From assembly GCF_000208745.1 (NCBI RefSeq), contig NC_030856.1, forward strand, positions 8,631,367-8,695,366: a stretch of 64,000 nucleotides of DNA, read 5' to 3'. Made by a program: the position numbers and the translations under genes. The stretch is from Theobroma cacao (taxonomy: Eukaryota; Streptophyta; Magnoliopsida; Malvales; Malvaceae). Positions 25,031 through 37,528 of the stretch are shown here, in pieces; within the stretch, counting starts at the first letter, position 1; each line of letters opens with the position of its first letter. The notes beneath the pieces were generated by a model. That model was not told where the DNA came from, did not search any database, and saw nothing but the letters and a program-made list of their open reading frames with translations.

Positions 25031-27949
25031 ATGGCAACTTCGTCGACCAAGTATGAGATTGAAAAGTGTAATGGAAGAAACGATTTCAGCTTGTGGCGTG
25101 TTAAGATGCGCGCATTGCTAGTGCAACAAGAACTGTTGAAGGCACTGAAGGGAAAAGAGCATCTTCCCTCGAATTTATCTGATGGTGAGAAAGATGACCT
25201 TATGGAGAAAGCACATAGTGCTATTCTCCTTGCTTTGTCTGATGAGGTGCTAAGAGAAGTCACGGATGAAGAATCTGCTGCTGCAGTGTGGTTTAAACTC
25301 GAAAGTATTTATATGACCAAGTCCTTGACGAATCGGCTTTATATGAAGCAACGATTTTATACTCTCAAGATGAGTGAAGGTACGTCCGTTAATACCCACA
25401 TTGATGAATTTAATAGAGTTATTCTTGATTTAAAGAATAACGATGTTAAAATTGAGGATGAGGACCTAGCCCTAATTCTTTTATGTTCTTTGCCTCCATC
25501 GTATGAAAATTTCGTGGATACTATGCTTTACGGCCGAGACACTCTCACTTTCGAGGATGTAAGGGCATCTTTAAATTCCAAGGAATTAAAGAAGAAAGTT
25601 GGTGGTATTCGGAATGAAAATCAAGCAGAAGGTTTGGTTGTAAATAGAGGTAGAGGTAAAGAGAAAGGCTTAGACAGAAAAGGTAAATCTAGAGCAAAAG
25701 GGAAAACTTGCTGGAATTGTGGTCAGAAAGGGCATTTTCGTCAAGACTGTATCAAATTCAAGGATGATGAAAAGTTTAATAAGTCTGAGAATACTGCAAA
25801 CGTGGTTGGAGATGACTTTGATACTTTTGAGGAAACTGATAATGTTCTTGCAATTACTAATTGTAACCTGATGGATACATGGATCTTGGATTCGGCTTGT
25901 TGCTTTCATATATGTCCTAGGCGTGATTGGTTTACAACTTATCAATCTGTTAATATGGGCACTGTACAATTAGGAGATGATTTCTCTCTCTCAGTTGTTG
26001 GAATTGGCACAATTAGAATCAAGATGTTTGATGGTATGGTAAGAACACTTGAGGTAAAACATGTCCCTGACATGAAAAAGAATTTAATATCCTTGAGTTT
26101 GTTAGATAAGAAGGGCTACAAATATAGTGGCCAAGATGGTGTCTTGAATGTATCTAAAGGAGCCTTAACTATCATGAAGGGCAAGTTATCCGGTGACCTT
26201 TATTGTCTAGTGGGAAACACGGTCATTGAAACTGTTTCTGTGGTCTCATCTAATGATCCTGAAGATGATGTAACACGTTTATGGAATATGAGATTTGGTC
26301 ATATGAGCGAGAGAGGGATTAGAAAACTAAGTAAGCATAGTTTGCTGTGTGGTCAAAAGAGTGGAAAGCTAGATTTCTGTGAGCAACGTAGAGTGAAATT
26401 TAGCACTAAAACTCATCAAACCAGGGGTACAGTAAACTACATCTATTTAGATTTGTGGGATCCTTCTCCGGTGGTATCAAAAGGTGGATCATTATACATG
26501 TGGATCTTTATTGATGATTTTTCAAGAAAGGTGTGGACGTATCTTCTAAAGGCTATGAGTGAAGTGTTAACCACCTTTTTGCATTGGAAGGTATTGATCG
26601 AGAAGCAGACTAAGAAAAGGATCGAGAGCTTTCGAACAAACAAAGGTTTGAAATTTTGCAAAGGTGAGTTTGGTCTATTCTACAAGAATGAGAAAATCGT
26701 TAGACATCGCACTGTCGACAAAACACCATATCAAAACGATATTGTAGAATTGATGAAGAAAACACTTTTGGAGAGAGCAAAATACGTGTTCTCAAATGTT
26801 GGCCTAACCAAAGTATTTTGGACAGAAGCTATCAACAAGGCTTGTTACTTGGTAAATCGGTCTCCATCAACTGCAATTGAATTTAAGACTCCCAAGGAAG
26901 TTTGGTCTGGTAAGCCTGCTGATTATTTTATATTGAGAGTATTTGGTTGTCCTGTTCATGTTCATGTGAGTGATGGTAAACTTGAGTTGAGGGCGACAGA
27001 GTGCATATTCCTAGGCTATGCATATGGGGTGAAGGGTTATTGGTTGTGGTGTACTGATTGTAAGTTCCCCAAGTTTATGGTGAGTCGGGATGTTACCTTT
27101 GACAAGTCTGCATTACTTTGTGGGATAAAGTCTAGAATTGCAAACACATCAGACCAAGAAGTTGGCAAGCAGGTGGAGCTTGAAATCAATGCTCTTGTGA
27201 CAGTGCGAGATGATAGTGAAATCCAGAAAGAATTGCAAGAGGTACAAGAATTGGTATCTCAACGAAGCATTACTTGTATTGATGGTGATTTTGATTCTTA
27301 TGTTTTATTTGTGGAAGTAGAGATTGAAGAGCCTTACTTTTATCATGAGAAAATTATATATGTCGAGTCTTCTAAGAAGATTGAGTCTCTACACTGGGAT
27401 CAAACATGGGAGCTTGTGAAAACACCTAAAGTTACTATTGAAGTTGGCTTAGTGTGTGAAGGAGGTGCAAACATTAGTCGTAATGTGGTTGGCTTCTCCA
27501 AATCAGATTTTGCTGGTGATCTAGATAGTAGAAGATCTCAAACGGGGTATGTGTTCACTCTCTCAGGATCTGCAATCAGTTGGAAAGCAGTTCTTCAATC
27601 AACCTTTGCTTTGTCTACAACTGAAGCTGAATATATGGCTGTGACCGAGGCAGTGAAGGAGGCTTTGTGGCTTAAAGGCTTGGTTAGTGATCTTGGTTTT
27701 GAACAAACACAAACAGTTGTGTTTTGTGATAGTCAAAGTGCTATACATTTGACTAAAAATCAGATGTTTCATGAGAGAACCAAACACATCCAAGTCAAGT
27801 GTAACTTCGTTCGAGAGATTATTTCTAAAGGTGAGATTGTAGTAAAGAAAATAGCTACAGATGAAAATCCGGCAGATATGCTAACTAAGTCAGTTTCTGG
27901 GATAAAGTTCAAGCATTGCTTGGACTTGATCGGTGTTCGTAGTGCTTGA
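25031..27949 (+). CDS. Gag-pol of nested copia copy 1, RT-less, 972 aa
   Basis: One uninterrupted frame. Residues 1-200 are a copia gag (UBN2 type), and 227-240 a CCHC zinc knuckle [14 protein letters not shown]. Protease: the catalytic D-S/T-G motif reads D287-S-A-C. Integrase: the zinc-binding region has lost its second Cys pair partner (only C450 remains near CEQRRVKF). The core keeps D474 and E573, but the middle catalytic Asp (TDNG in relatives) is Asn537. After T-W-E-L-V-K (about 793-798), where reverse transcriptase should begin, the protein jumps within a few residues to RNase H. The RNase H residues D826, E867 and D900 are intact. The start ATG lies 31 bases after the primer-binding site. 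The product cannot retrotranspose alone, yet the frame is open and exactly as long as in copy 2. Confidence 0.9.
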   Translation: MATSSTKYEIEKCNGRNDFSLWRVKMRALLVQQELLKALKGKEHLPSNLSDGEKDDLMEKAHSAILLALSDEVLREVTDEESAAAVWFKLESIYMTKSLTNRLYMKQRFYTLKMSEGTSVNTHIDEFNRVILDLKNNDVKIEDEDLALILLCSLPPSYENFVDTMLYGRDTLTFEDVRASLNSKELKKKVGGIRNENQAEGLVVNRGRGKEKGLDRKGKSRAKGKTCWNCGQKGHFRQDCIKFKDDEKFNKSENTANVVGDDFDTFEETDNVLAITNCNLMDTWILDSACCFHICPRRDWFTTYQSVNMGTVQLGDDFSLSVVGIGTIRIKMFDGMVRTLEVKHVPDMKKNLISLSLLDKKGYKYSGQDGVLNVSKGALTIMKGKLSGDLYCLVGNTVIETVSVVSSNDPEDDVTRLWNMRFGHMSERGIRKLSKHSLLCGQKSGKLDFCEQRRVKFSTKTHQTRGTVNYIYLDLWDPSPVVSKGGSLYMWIFIDDFSRKVWTYLLKAMSEVLTTFLHWKVLIEKQTKKRIESFRTNKGLKFCKGEFGLFYKNEKIVRHRTVDKTPYQNDIVELMKKTLLERAKYVFSNVGLTKVFWTEAINKACYLVNRSPSTAIEFKTPKEVWSGKPADYFILRVFGCPVHVHVSDGKLELRATECIFLGYAYGVKGYWLWCTDCKFPKFMVSRDVTFDKSALLCGIKSRIANTSDQEVGKQVELEINALVTVRDDSEIQKELQEVQELVSQRSITCIDGDFDSYVLFVEVEIEEPYFYHEKIIYVESSKKIESLHWDQTWELVKTPKVTIEVGLVCEGGANISRNVVGFSKSDFAGDLDSRRSQTGYVFTLSGSAISWKAVLQSTFALSTTEAEYMAVTEAVKEALWLKGLVSDLGFEQTQTVVFCDSQSAIHLTKNQMFHERTKHIQVKCNFVREIISKGEIVVKKIATDENPADMLTKSVSGIKFKHCLDLIGVRSA

Positions 27950-28030
27950 GGCCCATTGGGGCAGTGGCGGTGTCCGAGAGAGATTGGTTTGTAAGTGGAG
28001 CTTGGTGAATTCAAGCCTAAGGTGGAGATT

Positions 28031-28488
28031 TGTTAGGATAGTCTTGAATTGTGATTTAATTAGGATTGTTTAATTCTAAATAAACTAGTCTACCTTATTA
28101 AAATAGTCTTTAAATCTAGTTAGATTAGAATAACAATTCATAATTCTATTAGGATAAGATTCCTAATTATATTAGGATAAGGTTATTGTATTTGGCACTA
28201 TAAAAAGACCCTATGGGTTAAAGAATAATTATCACCTAGATTTAGAGAGAGTGATTTAGGTGTACGTGGGATAAGGGTTATGAGTTTGAGACTGTTCTTG
28301 TAATCTCCTGATTTTTCTCTTAGTGAATTTTTCTCTGTTGTTGTGCCCGTGGACGTAGGTCATCAAAAGACTGAACCACGTAAATTTTTGTGTTCTTGTG
28401 GGTGTGCTTGATTTCTTTCTTTCTTTATTCTATTGATTGGGTTAGATCTTGGACAATTCTTTAGAGACAATTCCACAATTTCCCAACA
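28031..28488 (+). repeat. 3' LTR of nested copia copy 1
   Basis: 458 bp, preceded by the purine-rich AAGGTGGAGATT and followed by the ACTAG target duplication. Confidence 0.9.
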
Positions 28489-31400
28489 ACTAGTGATAAA
28501 CCCTAAGCTGACAACAAATAATTACATGTCATGGTGTAGATCATTTCGACCTGTTCTTTCTGTTAGGAATAAAGTTGGATTTGTTAATGGAAATATCCTT
28601 AAACCAGAATCTGTGGATCCTCTGTTTGAGTCATGGAATAGGTGTAATGACTTGATTGTGGCTTGGTTGTTAGACTCTGTAACATCACCTGCAGCCTCAA
28701 CAATTTTCTATATGGATAATGCGATGAAAATTTGGAATACACTAAAACAAAGCTTTGCACAACCAAATGATACTAGGGTGTGCAACTTACTGTACACTTT
28801 AGGCAATATAACACAGGGGAGTAGGTCTGTGGATACTTACTTCATTGAGCTGAAGGGTTTTGGGAAGAAATGAGGAATTTTAGACCATTACCACGTTGCG
28901 AATGTGGTAAGTGCAACCCAAATTGTTTCAAGAAATACACTAAACAGTACCAAAAAGACATTACATTTAGGTTTTTGAATAGTTTAAATGATTCATTTTT
29001 TGGGATCAGGTCTCAAATCATATTAATGGATCCAATACCTTTCTTGAATAAGGTTTATAGCTTGGTGTTAAGGGAGGAAACTCAAAGGAGTTTACTGATA
29101 CAAGGGCAGTCAGTTTTGGAATCTACAGCAGCCATGGCCACTTTGTCTGAAGGAAAAAGGAAATTAAAAAGGGATGTCATTTGTTCTCACTGTAATAAAA
29201 AGGGTCATGTCAAGGAAAAGTGTTTTAGATTAATAGGTTTTCCAAATGATTTTAAATTTACAAAAGGAAAAGGAGGTGGATTCAAGAAAGGAAAATCTGT
29301 TGTGAATCAAGTTTTTGCTGGTAATAATGTTGATGCAAAAGACTTGCAGCAAAATCATGAAGATGGCACTAAAGTTCTTGGTTTTGACTCACAATTATCT
29401 ATGATAAAGCAGCAAATTCATAAATTGGTGGATCTTCTCAATGGGATTGGTATGAATGTCAATGATGATAAAAGTCCTTTTTCAATTCCTTCTTCAAGCA
29501 ACCACCAAGTGAAACATTCTTTGATCAACTCATTTTTTGCAGGTATTATATCTGGAATTTCATGTTTTAATACTGCAAATAATCTTCCTGCTAGATATAA
29601 AAATGTGAATCCTTTCATGATTAAACAAAGTTCCTAGATCATAGACACAGGGGCAACAGATCATGTGTGTTGTACTTTAGATAAATTCATTTCTGTCAAG
29701 CCTGTTGTTAATAGATATGTTCAGCGCCCAAACAATACTAGAGCCATTGTTTCTCATATTGGCATAGTTAAAATAACTCTTTTGCTTACCTTGTCAAATG
29801 TGTTGTATGTACCCAGTTTCAATTTAACTTGATATCAGTTTCTCAGCTCACTAATTTTACATCAAATTCTATGTTTTTCACTAATAAAGTCTGCATTATT
29901 CAGGACCTTGCCTCATGGACAGTGACTGGTGTAGCTAGAGTTTACTCAAGCCTTTATCTCATGCAAGATAACAAGGATGAAAAAGATGTATCAAAGTTTA
30001 GTTTGGAAAAACTTGTTGATTTTTCAATTGTATCTTCTTTTACTTCTTGTAATTCTTTTTCAAACAAGCCTTGTGTTTCAGCTCCAAGGTCTTTTGACTT
30101 ATGGCATTTTAGATTAGGACATCCCCCTATAGAAAGGATACATGTGTTAAATAAACAAGTTTCAGATATTCACTGCTCAAATGATTTGCTTTGTGAAATA
30201 TGTCCCTTTGTTAAACAGAAAAAACTTCCATTTCTTGTTCATATTCAAAGTTCAAAGAATGCTTTTGATCTTATACATGTTGACATATAGGGACCTTATG
30301 AAATAACTACATTGTCTGGTCAACAATATTTTCTCACTGTAGTTGATGATTTTACTCGTTTCACTTGGGTTTTCTTGATGAAATATAAATCTGATGTATC
30401 AAGCATCATTCCTGCTTTTCAAAATTTTGTTAAAAATCAGTTTCAAACATCAATCAAAATTATAAGATCAGATAATGGATTAGAGTTTAAACTATCTTAT
30501 TTCTATGCAAACAATGGTATTATTCATCATTTGTCTTGTAATGAAACTCCTAAACAAAATGGTTTGGTGGAGAGAAAACATCAACACATTTTGACAGTAG
30601 CTAGGTCCTTGTTGCATCAATCACATCTACCTATGTCATTTTGGGGTGATTCTATTATTACAGCAGTTCATATTATTAATCGAATGCCTACTAGACTTCT
30701 CTCCAATAAAACACCATTTGAGCTATTGTATCATGTTTTACCTACCTATGACCATTTTAGAGTTTTTGGCTGCTTGTGTTTTGCATCCACTTTATCTCAA
30801 CACAGAAAGAAATTTGATAAAAGAGCTAGTAAATGTGTGTTTTTGGGGTATCCAAATAGTGTTAAAAGGTACAAAGTTTATGATATTGATGCTCATAAAG
30901 TGTTAGTGTCCAAGAATGTTGTTTTTCATGAAAATGTTTTTCCTTTTTCTTTGTCCAAAGGTTATAGTAGTGATGTTCCTACATTTTATCAAACATCCGG
31001 TGTACCTACCTCTATATTTGATCATTTCCAAGTTAGTTCTAATGTTTGCCTAATTTTGACCCTCCACTTGTTAGTTCTCAGTCAGGTGAGCATGACATTT
31101 ATTCAAAAAATCATTTGTCATCAAATTCCATTGATTCCACTCAAAATTTTCCTATTGACTCTGCTGATCATGTTCCAAATTTTAGTAACCATGCTACACC
31201 TAGTTCTATGTCTGTTCAACCTGATATCAATTCTTTACCTAGGAGAAGTTCTTGAGCCAGACATGTTCCTAAATATTTAGAAGCCTACCATATTGATATT
31301 CCTTCAAGCTCGAACAATGTAACTTCACATCCTATAACAGATTACTTGTCTGCTCATAAACTATCTTCAACTCATGAGTCCTTTACCTTGGCTTTATCTC

Positions 31401-32972
31401 AAATTCATGAACCTGCTTCCTATCATCTAGCTATTCAACATTCTCATTGGAAAGATGCAATGGCACTTGAATTGCAAGCCTTAGAAGACAACAAAACATG
31501 GTCTGTACTACCCTTGCCTTCATATTGTCACACTATAGGCTGTAAATGGGTATACAAGGTGAAGATGAAAGCTGATGGTAGTGTGAAAAGATATAAGGCA
31601 CGTTTAGTAGCAAAAGGTTATAGCCAAGTTGAAGGTTTGGATTACCAAGAAACATTTAGCCTTGTTGCTAAACAAACTACAGTTAGAGTTTTTCTAGCTA
31701 TTGTAGCAACACAAGAGTGGTGTTTAAGGAAGCTTGACATAAATAATGCTTTTCTTCATGGTGACCTTGAGGAGGAAATTTATATGGAGATTCCACCAGG
31801 TTATACAGTTCAGAGGGAGTATTCATCTGATACAAAACTTGCTTGCAAGCTTCACAAGTCCTTATATGGGCTCAAACAAGCTTCTAGGCAATGGAATGCA
31901 AAGTTTACAGCTTCTCTCATCAGGTATGGTTTTAAGCAATCTTTGTCAGACTATTCTCTATTTACTATGTCTACTGGAGATGGAAATTTTGCTGCATTGC
32001 TAGTGTATGTAGACGATATTGTGATTGGTAGTACATTTGATCAGTTAGTTGACAGCATTAAAGAGTACTTAAGTACACAATTCAAGTTAAAAGATTTAGG
32101 TATAGTTAAGTATTTCTTGGGGTTAGAAATTGCTAGATCTCCTGAAGGAATATATGTTTGTCAATGCAAATATACTTTGGATATGCTCGAAGAATATGGT
32201 CTACTAGGTGCTAAACCAATGTCAACCCCTATGGATTATAATTACAAGTTGTAGAAATCCATTGAAGATTATCGATTGAAAGATCCTACTGTTTACAGAC
32301 AATTGGTTTGAAAGTTATTGTATTTGAAATTTACAAGGCCAAATGTTTGTTATGATGTTCAAGTGTTATCTCAATTTATGGACAAACCTTTAAATGATCA
32401 TTTAGCTGCAGCATTCAGAGTTTTAAGATACTTGAAAGGGGCACCAGGACAAGGACTTCTACTGCATTCACAATCAAACTTGCAAATTCAAGCTTATTCT
32501 GATAGTGATTGGGCAGGTTGTCCAAATACTAGAAAATCTATCACTGGATATGCTTTATTTCTTGGAAACTCAATGGTTAGTTGGAAGGCTAAAAAGCAAT
32601 CTGTAGTTGCTAGAAGTTTAGCTGAGGCTAAATATCGTTCCATGGCAGCAACATCCTGTGAGATAATATGGTTGAAATCCTTGTTGGCAAAGTTTGGAAT
32701 TTGTCAGACAAATGCTGTTAAACTGTACTGTGACAGTCAATCTACCATTTACATTAGCAAGAATCTTGTGTTTCATGAGCGTACAAAACACATTGAGCTC
32801 GATTGTCACTTCATTAGAGAAAAAATAATTGCAGGTTTAATAGAACCAATATATATCTTAACAGCAAATCAAGTTGCAGATATATTCACAAAGGCTTTAC
32901 AGCCTAAGGATTTCTACAAATTACTTAGCAAGATGAATGTGTATGATATACACAGTTCATCTTGAGGGGGAG

Positions 32973-33314
32973 TATTAGACTTACTTGGAGAATTTGCTTA
33001 ACTGGAGTTAGAAGTTAAAAGACTAAAGCCTTAAGAAGTCAGAGGATCGAATGCCAAATGCCAAAGTATATCAAAGGCTTAGTAACAAGAGTCATGTGCA
33101 ACTCATGTGACTATTTAATGTAAATATTTTTTTACTATTTTACCATTCCATTGTATAGTAATTATGTAGTTAGCCTAGTCATTAGACAGTTGGTTGAAAC
33201 AGACTATTATAAGTAGTTTGCTGGTGATATTTCTTTTTCCTTTAACAAAGAATGAAAGAACTTCTTCTTCACCATCGTTTTGCTCTCTCTGCACCTATTC
33301 TCTTGATTTCAACA
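32973..33314 (+). repeat. 3' LTR of the outer copia element
   Basis: 342 bp, preceded by the polypurine tract TTGAGGGGGAG at 32962-32972. Confidence 0.9.
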
Positions 33315-34219
33315 ACATTCTCTTCTAATTAATAATTCTTTTATTGTCATCAGTTGGCCTAACGTTTACGTGACACTAACACATTTTTATGACATTACAA
33401 AAGTTAATTCCTCTCTTATTGATAGATTAGTGGGGAAACATAATTCAATCTTGTTGTTATATTAGCTGTTTAATCTTTCGTTTCATTTTTTGTTTTTGGG
33501 TAACAATTTTTTTGCATCCATAATGCAAAACTGGATTATTTTATATTAGGATTGGAGTTAGTATTTTCTCTGTTTCCTTCCCAAGATCTCTCGTCCGTGC
33601 AATCTGATTATTTTAAGAAATAAAAATCTTACCTAGATTGGAATCCCTTGATCAACTTTGATTTTTCTTTCTCTTTCGGGTGAGGAAACAAGTTGTGATT
33701 AGCAGGTTGGTTGGCTGATATTTGATGAGGAAATGAAGTCAATGGAGTTTGTGGAACCCATTAGATATTTGAGTCTTTTGACTTTCTTCACTAGTGAGAA
33801 AGAAGGAGATACAATATTTAAGGGAACACCCGACACTTAAACATATGATATTTCAATTTAAAAGTCTCGAATTTGAATCTTAAAAAAAGAAAAATATCAT
33901 TCATGAATTTGAAAAAGATTGCTATGCATAGATAAAAAAAATAGATGGCAATTTGAGAAAAGAGTTACCTTCACATTGATAAATCTTAAAGAATAAAACG
34001 ACAATTTTTTCCAAGAAAATTGGATTGCATACGACAAGCATTCACTAACAGGTTTGTAACAATAAGTCACCTCTTATTCTTTTGGGTTAATTTCCGATAT
34101 TGTCTTTATGAATAGAATATGCTCAGTTTGATCTCTAAACTAAAAATATATAACTTCTGTTTGCCAATATGCCCAACTTGTTAACACCGTTAATGCTACA
34201 GCTTGTTAAATTCCTGCAG
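33315..34219 (+). other. Remainder of 2OGD-D intron 1
   Basis: Sequence between the copia element and exon 2 of the D pseudogene. No coding frame or repeat boundary was recognised. Confidence 0.5.
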
Positions 34220-35094
34220 CTAGCATATCATGGAGTGAGCTTATCTTTGTTGGAGAAAGTAGACAGAGATTTGGGACTTCTTCAACCTCCCAATGGAAGA
34301 GAAGAAGTTCTGGCAATATGCTTGACAAGCCTTTGTTGCACCTGATGATCAAAAGCTTGATCGAGGTGACATCGTCTACATGATCACCCTTCCTGTCCAT
34401 TTTAGGAGACCTTACTTGTTCCCCAACTCCCTCTTCCTTTGAGGTCCTCTACCTATACATTCTTTTGCATGTGAATGCATGCATTTTGACTAATTGGCTT
34501 TAACTCAACTCCGTATTTTGCTATATATTTTAATGTAGAGATACAATGGAGCTTTGCTCGTCTGAGTTAAAAGACCTATCATCCATGGCTATCCTAGCAA
34601 AGATGGCACAAGTTCTTAGCGTGAAAGCTGAGGAAATGAAGGTGTTCTTTGACGAGGGAAGCAGTCAACAAGGGTGAACTATTACCCTCCATGTCATCTA
34701 CCTGACCAGGCTATTGCCCTCATTCTGATGCCTTAGCTGTAACCATTTTGCCTCAGGTCAATGAAGTAGAAGGTCTCCAGATAAGCAAAGATGGGAAGCG
34801 GGTTCCTGTACTTAATCCCCTTCCAAATGCCTTCATTGTCAACATTGGAGACATTTTAGAGGTAAATAATTATCACAAAATGGTCGAGACTCAACAATTG
34901 AAGTAGCGTTTCTAAGGACATCAATATCAATTGAGCCAGCATAAACTCTATAATTAGTTTCTGATACGACCATAAGTTTTTGTGCCTGTGTGTTTGAAGA
35001 AACAAGAACTAGTTCATGATGCTTCTGTGAATTCTTATATGGCAGATTGTTACAAAGGAATTGTACAGTACCATTGAATATGCCATCAGTGAAC

Positions 35095-37528
35095 CTTGTA
35101 GAAATCCAAAACATAGATACTTTATACATACTTATAACCTGATTACATAACCTTAATAAGAAAGGAACAAGTGTTGTCATCATTCTACATGTTCATCTAT
35201 GTTCTTACAACGTAAGTCACATTTTTTTTCATTAGTTCCTATGCATATTTATATAGTTAAGTTAGGGGTAGAGGAGATATAAACTCAAGACTTATTGAAG
35301 GTAAGGTTTGGTTAACATAACGTTAATATCAGCCATTCACAAAGCCCAAGTTGGAGTTCAGAAAATTTTGGTAAGCTTTAGATAAGGAATATTATCCTAG
35401 TGATTTTGAGATTTAGGTAACTATTACTTTTACATTATTATCACTTTTTGGGAAATTGTTACCCCAAGCTAAAGCAACTAATAAGAGCAAGGCATATTTA
35501 ATTTAATTTACTAATATCAGCTAGTTAATATCCAGCAATATTGTTCACTGAAGTCAACTAATAAGAGCAAGGCATAAGGATGACTAAGAGAAGTGACTGC
35601 CCCATGCATAATGTTGTTTGATTCGTCAGGCTCTTTTCTGACAATTGCCTGATCCTTTAGTTCCACTAGGTAACTTTCCCTGTTGGGAAGGGGAAAAAAA
35701 AGAAAAGAATTTTCATTGAAGATTTTGTAGGATACCTAGCTGAGTAACTTCCATTTACAGCATATCAAAGTTTGCAACAACTCTGCTCTAATTAGATCAG
35801 TCCACAAATCATTTTATGAGCGAGAAATGAACACGCTTTAAATAAGATGCAATCTTATAAGATCTATGGAATTTGCTACCAATGCACAGCTCCACTATTC
35901 AGAGGCAACTTTGCAAAAAAATGAGAATGCTAGAGTGAAATTTTGTATATTTCACAACCAGTGATGAAATAATAAATTTTGTATTCAACCTGCATGCTGA
36001 AAGTCAATGCATTCATATTTTCTGTAGATCATAACACTTAAATTATCAGCAGAACTATGATAATACTCATTTTATACCCTCCTTTGCAAATGTAGATGAC
36101 AATAGAAACAAGTAGTAACTTACAGAACTTGCCTTACTCCAGTTGAGATAGTCAACTGCTCCAAAGTGTCAAATTTTGTGCAACCTTGCTTGCTTGATAT
36201 CTCACAAACTGAACGAGCACAAGCCAAAGGATAGTTCAAAACTGTTTCTAATAATTACTAGCTTACCTCTAGTCCATTGCCTTCAAAAGTGCTCAGAACA
36301 AGTTAACATATTGCATAGCATTAGGTAAAGGAAAATACATAGATCTCCTGCGAAGATCTGCTCACACCAAAGCCAATTTGAAATGAGAATGACATTGCTC
36401 AAGGTTCTAGGCCTGTCCATAAAACAATATTGAGGTTTTTGAGTGATTCTTAACTTTTTCAGAATTCAATTCCAAACAGCCTGCCAAAAGCATAAATTTT
36501 AACTTAAGCAGAATTTGATCCATGCACAAGGATATCACCATTTTCCTGTGCTTTCTGCTCAGGTATTAGCCTCAATTATTCTTAGATCTTTCCATTCTTT
36601 TTCACACTTAAGGGCAAAGACAGAGGCCCCCTTCCCTTGTTGTAAGCTTTCCTCCACTAAGTATACACTTGAAAAGAATGTGGCATTTCATAGTTCAAAA
36701 TGAATGCTTAAACCATAATGTTTAGCCAGCTGTATATTATATCATGTTTACCATTTAATAGCAGGAGTATTTTTAATAACTTGTGATGGCAGATACCAAA
36801 TTCAAAAGATGCAAAGTTAAAGATGCTACTGCCATGATTTAATGTTCAGGATGAAGTAGAAAGCAAATATGGTAATCAGTTGTGTATACAAACACACAGA
36901 GAATTAGGCAATCATTCACATTAAGAACAGACTCAATACTTTTGATTTCCAAATAACTGCGCCTGTAGTTTTCTATCAAATTATTCTTCAAAACCAACTT
37001 TGATTTAAGATTTCTCTTTTATTAAAAAAAAGGATAGGGATTCTGCATTAAGAGTTCAAATGTGATCTCGATCAACTATTGCCAGAACACATAAGATCAC
37101 AAATAGAATTATAAATTGTTATAACATGCTGAAAAATGAAAAGTTTATTTTATAGACATGTGATTTTTCATTTTATGTCAAAGAAATATATCCCTGTCAA
37201 TCAATTAATGCACTTCACCTAAAGATGTTCCTTCCTTCCTCAGAAAATCAAAACATGAATTTTGTTATTGATGTTTATGCCACCTGTTTAGCTATATAAT
37301 TCAAAACATACAAATTTGTAAACAAGACAAAGAAGAGAAACAAAATATACAAATAGGAGCATGCCTAAAGGCTAAGAATCAAAACTTTTGCAACCACCAT
37401 AATTAATTTCCTTGTGAGAAAATATGAACTTTCTTTCATTCATATACCATCAAATCCAAAACTTTGTTTAACATACAAGAATGTTGCAAAACAGTTTCTA
37501 ATAAATAATCAGGTACAGCTACAAGTAA
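35095..37528. other. Intergenic DNA, no gene recognised
   Basis: About 2.4 kb of moderately AT-rich sequence with only short open frames on both strands and no recognisable domains. The last few hundred bases probably hold the 3' untranslated region of the minus-strand tyrosyl-tRNA synthetase gene. Confidence 0.5.

Larger units (their letters stand above)
24530..28488 (+). mobile_element. Nested 3.96-kb Ty1/copia element, copy 1, lacking RT
   Basis: Bounded by LTRs 24530-24984 and 28031-28488 (TGTTAGGATAG...TTTCCCAACA) and the perfect 5-bp duplication ACTAG (24525-24529 and 28489-28493). Removing the element rejoins the gag frame of the host copia element. The primer-binding site at 24988-24999 reads TGGTATAAGAGC, one base off the standard. 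AAGGTGGAGATT precedes the right LTR. It is too short for a complete copia element because the reverse transcriptase region is missing. The two LTRs differ at roughly 30 or more places, including indels. Copy 2 lies at 42190-46141. Confidence 0.93.
24385..32965 (+). pseudogene. Decayed gag-pol of the outer copia element
   Basis: Gag starts at ATG 24385, is interrupted at 24529 by the nested element and resumes at 28494. Recognisable parts: zinc knuckle CSHCNKKGHVKEKC (about 29188-29223); protease with I-I-D-T-G-A-T at 29638; integrase zinc-binding region from about 30100 and catalytic core with R-S-D-N-G and V-E-R-K-H; reverse transcriptase 31346-32254 with YVDD; RNase H 32318-32965. Lesions: frameshift near 28858; TAG 29635 (Trp expected); frameshift near 29820; TAG 30288 (Trp expected); frameshift near 31040; TGA 31253; TAG 32252; TGA 32309. 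Several stops fit C-to-T or G-to-A decay of methylated DNA. Confidence 0.85.
23897..33314 (+). mobile_element. Ty1/copia retrotransposon, decayed, in intron 1 of 2OGD-D
   Basis: Flanked by two 342-bp LTRs (23897-24238 and 32973-33314) that both start TATTAGACTTAC and end GATTTCAACA; I count about 25 differences between them. The primer-binding site TGGTATCAGAGC follows the left LTR directly, and a GAGGGGGAG polypurine tract precedes the right LTR. Domain order is gag, protease, integrase, reverse transcriptase, RNase H, which is copia order. The 5-bp flanks (ACGTG and ACATT) are not a clean duplication. A 3.96-kb copia element is nested in gag at 24530-28488. Confidence 0.92.
23458..35094 (+). 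pseudogene. 2OGD-D, diverged dioxygenase pseudogene split by copia DNA
   Basis: A fourth, more diverged 2OGD gene. Exon 1 remnant 23458-23693 encodes MESKASTVGSTLLVPCVQEL, then meets TGA at 23629-23631 and a 4-base insertion; its donor end is lost. Exon 2 remnant 34220-34443 starts L-A-Y-H-G-V-S but has a 2-base deletion and a larger internal deletion. Exon 3 remnant 34539-34861 lacks several bases, including those for the residues before PHSD. Exon 4 remnant starts at 35046 (I-V-T-K-E-L-Y-S-T-I-E) and fades by about 35094. Intron 1 holds the 9.4-kb copia element at 23897-33314. Many independent lesions mark it as the oldest dead copy. Confidence 0.82.

Noticed and set aside
24820..25263. Long open frame on the minus strand over the copia gag start (also 42520-42924)
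   Set aside because: Antisense shadow of the gag frame. It has no domain and appears only because the copia copies are duplicated.
25670..25969. 99-codon minus-strand frame identical in both copia copies
   Set aside because: Antisense shadow. Its identity reflects the near-identity of the interiors, not coding constraint.
34839..35183. 114-codon minus-strand frame
   Set aside because: It is antisense to exon 3/4 remnants of the 2OGD-D pseudogene and has no domain.
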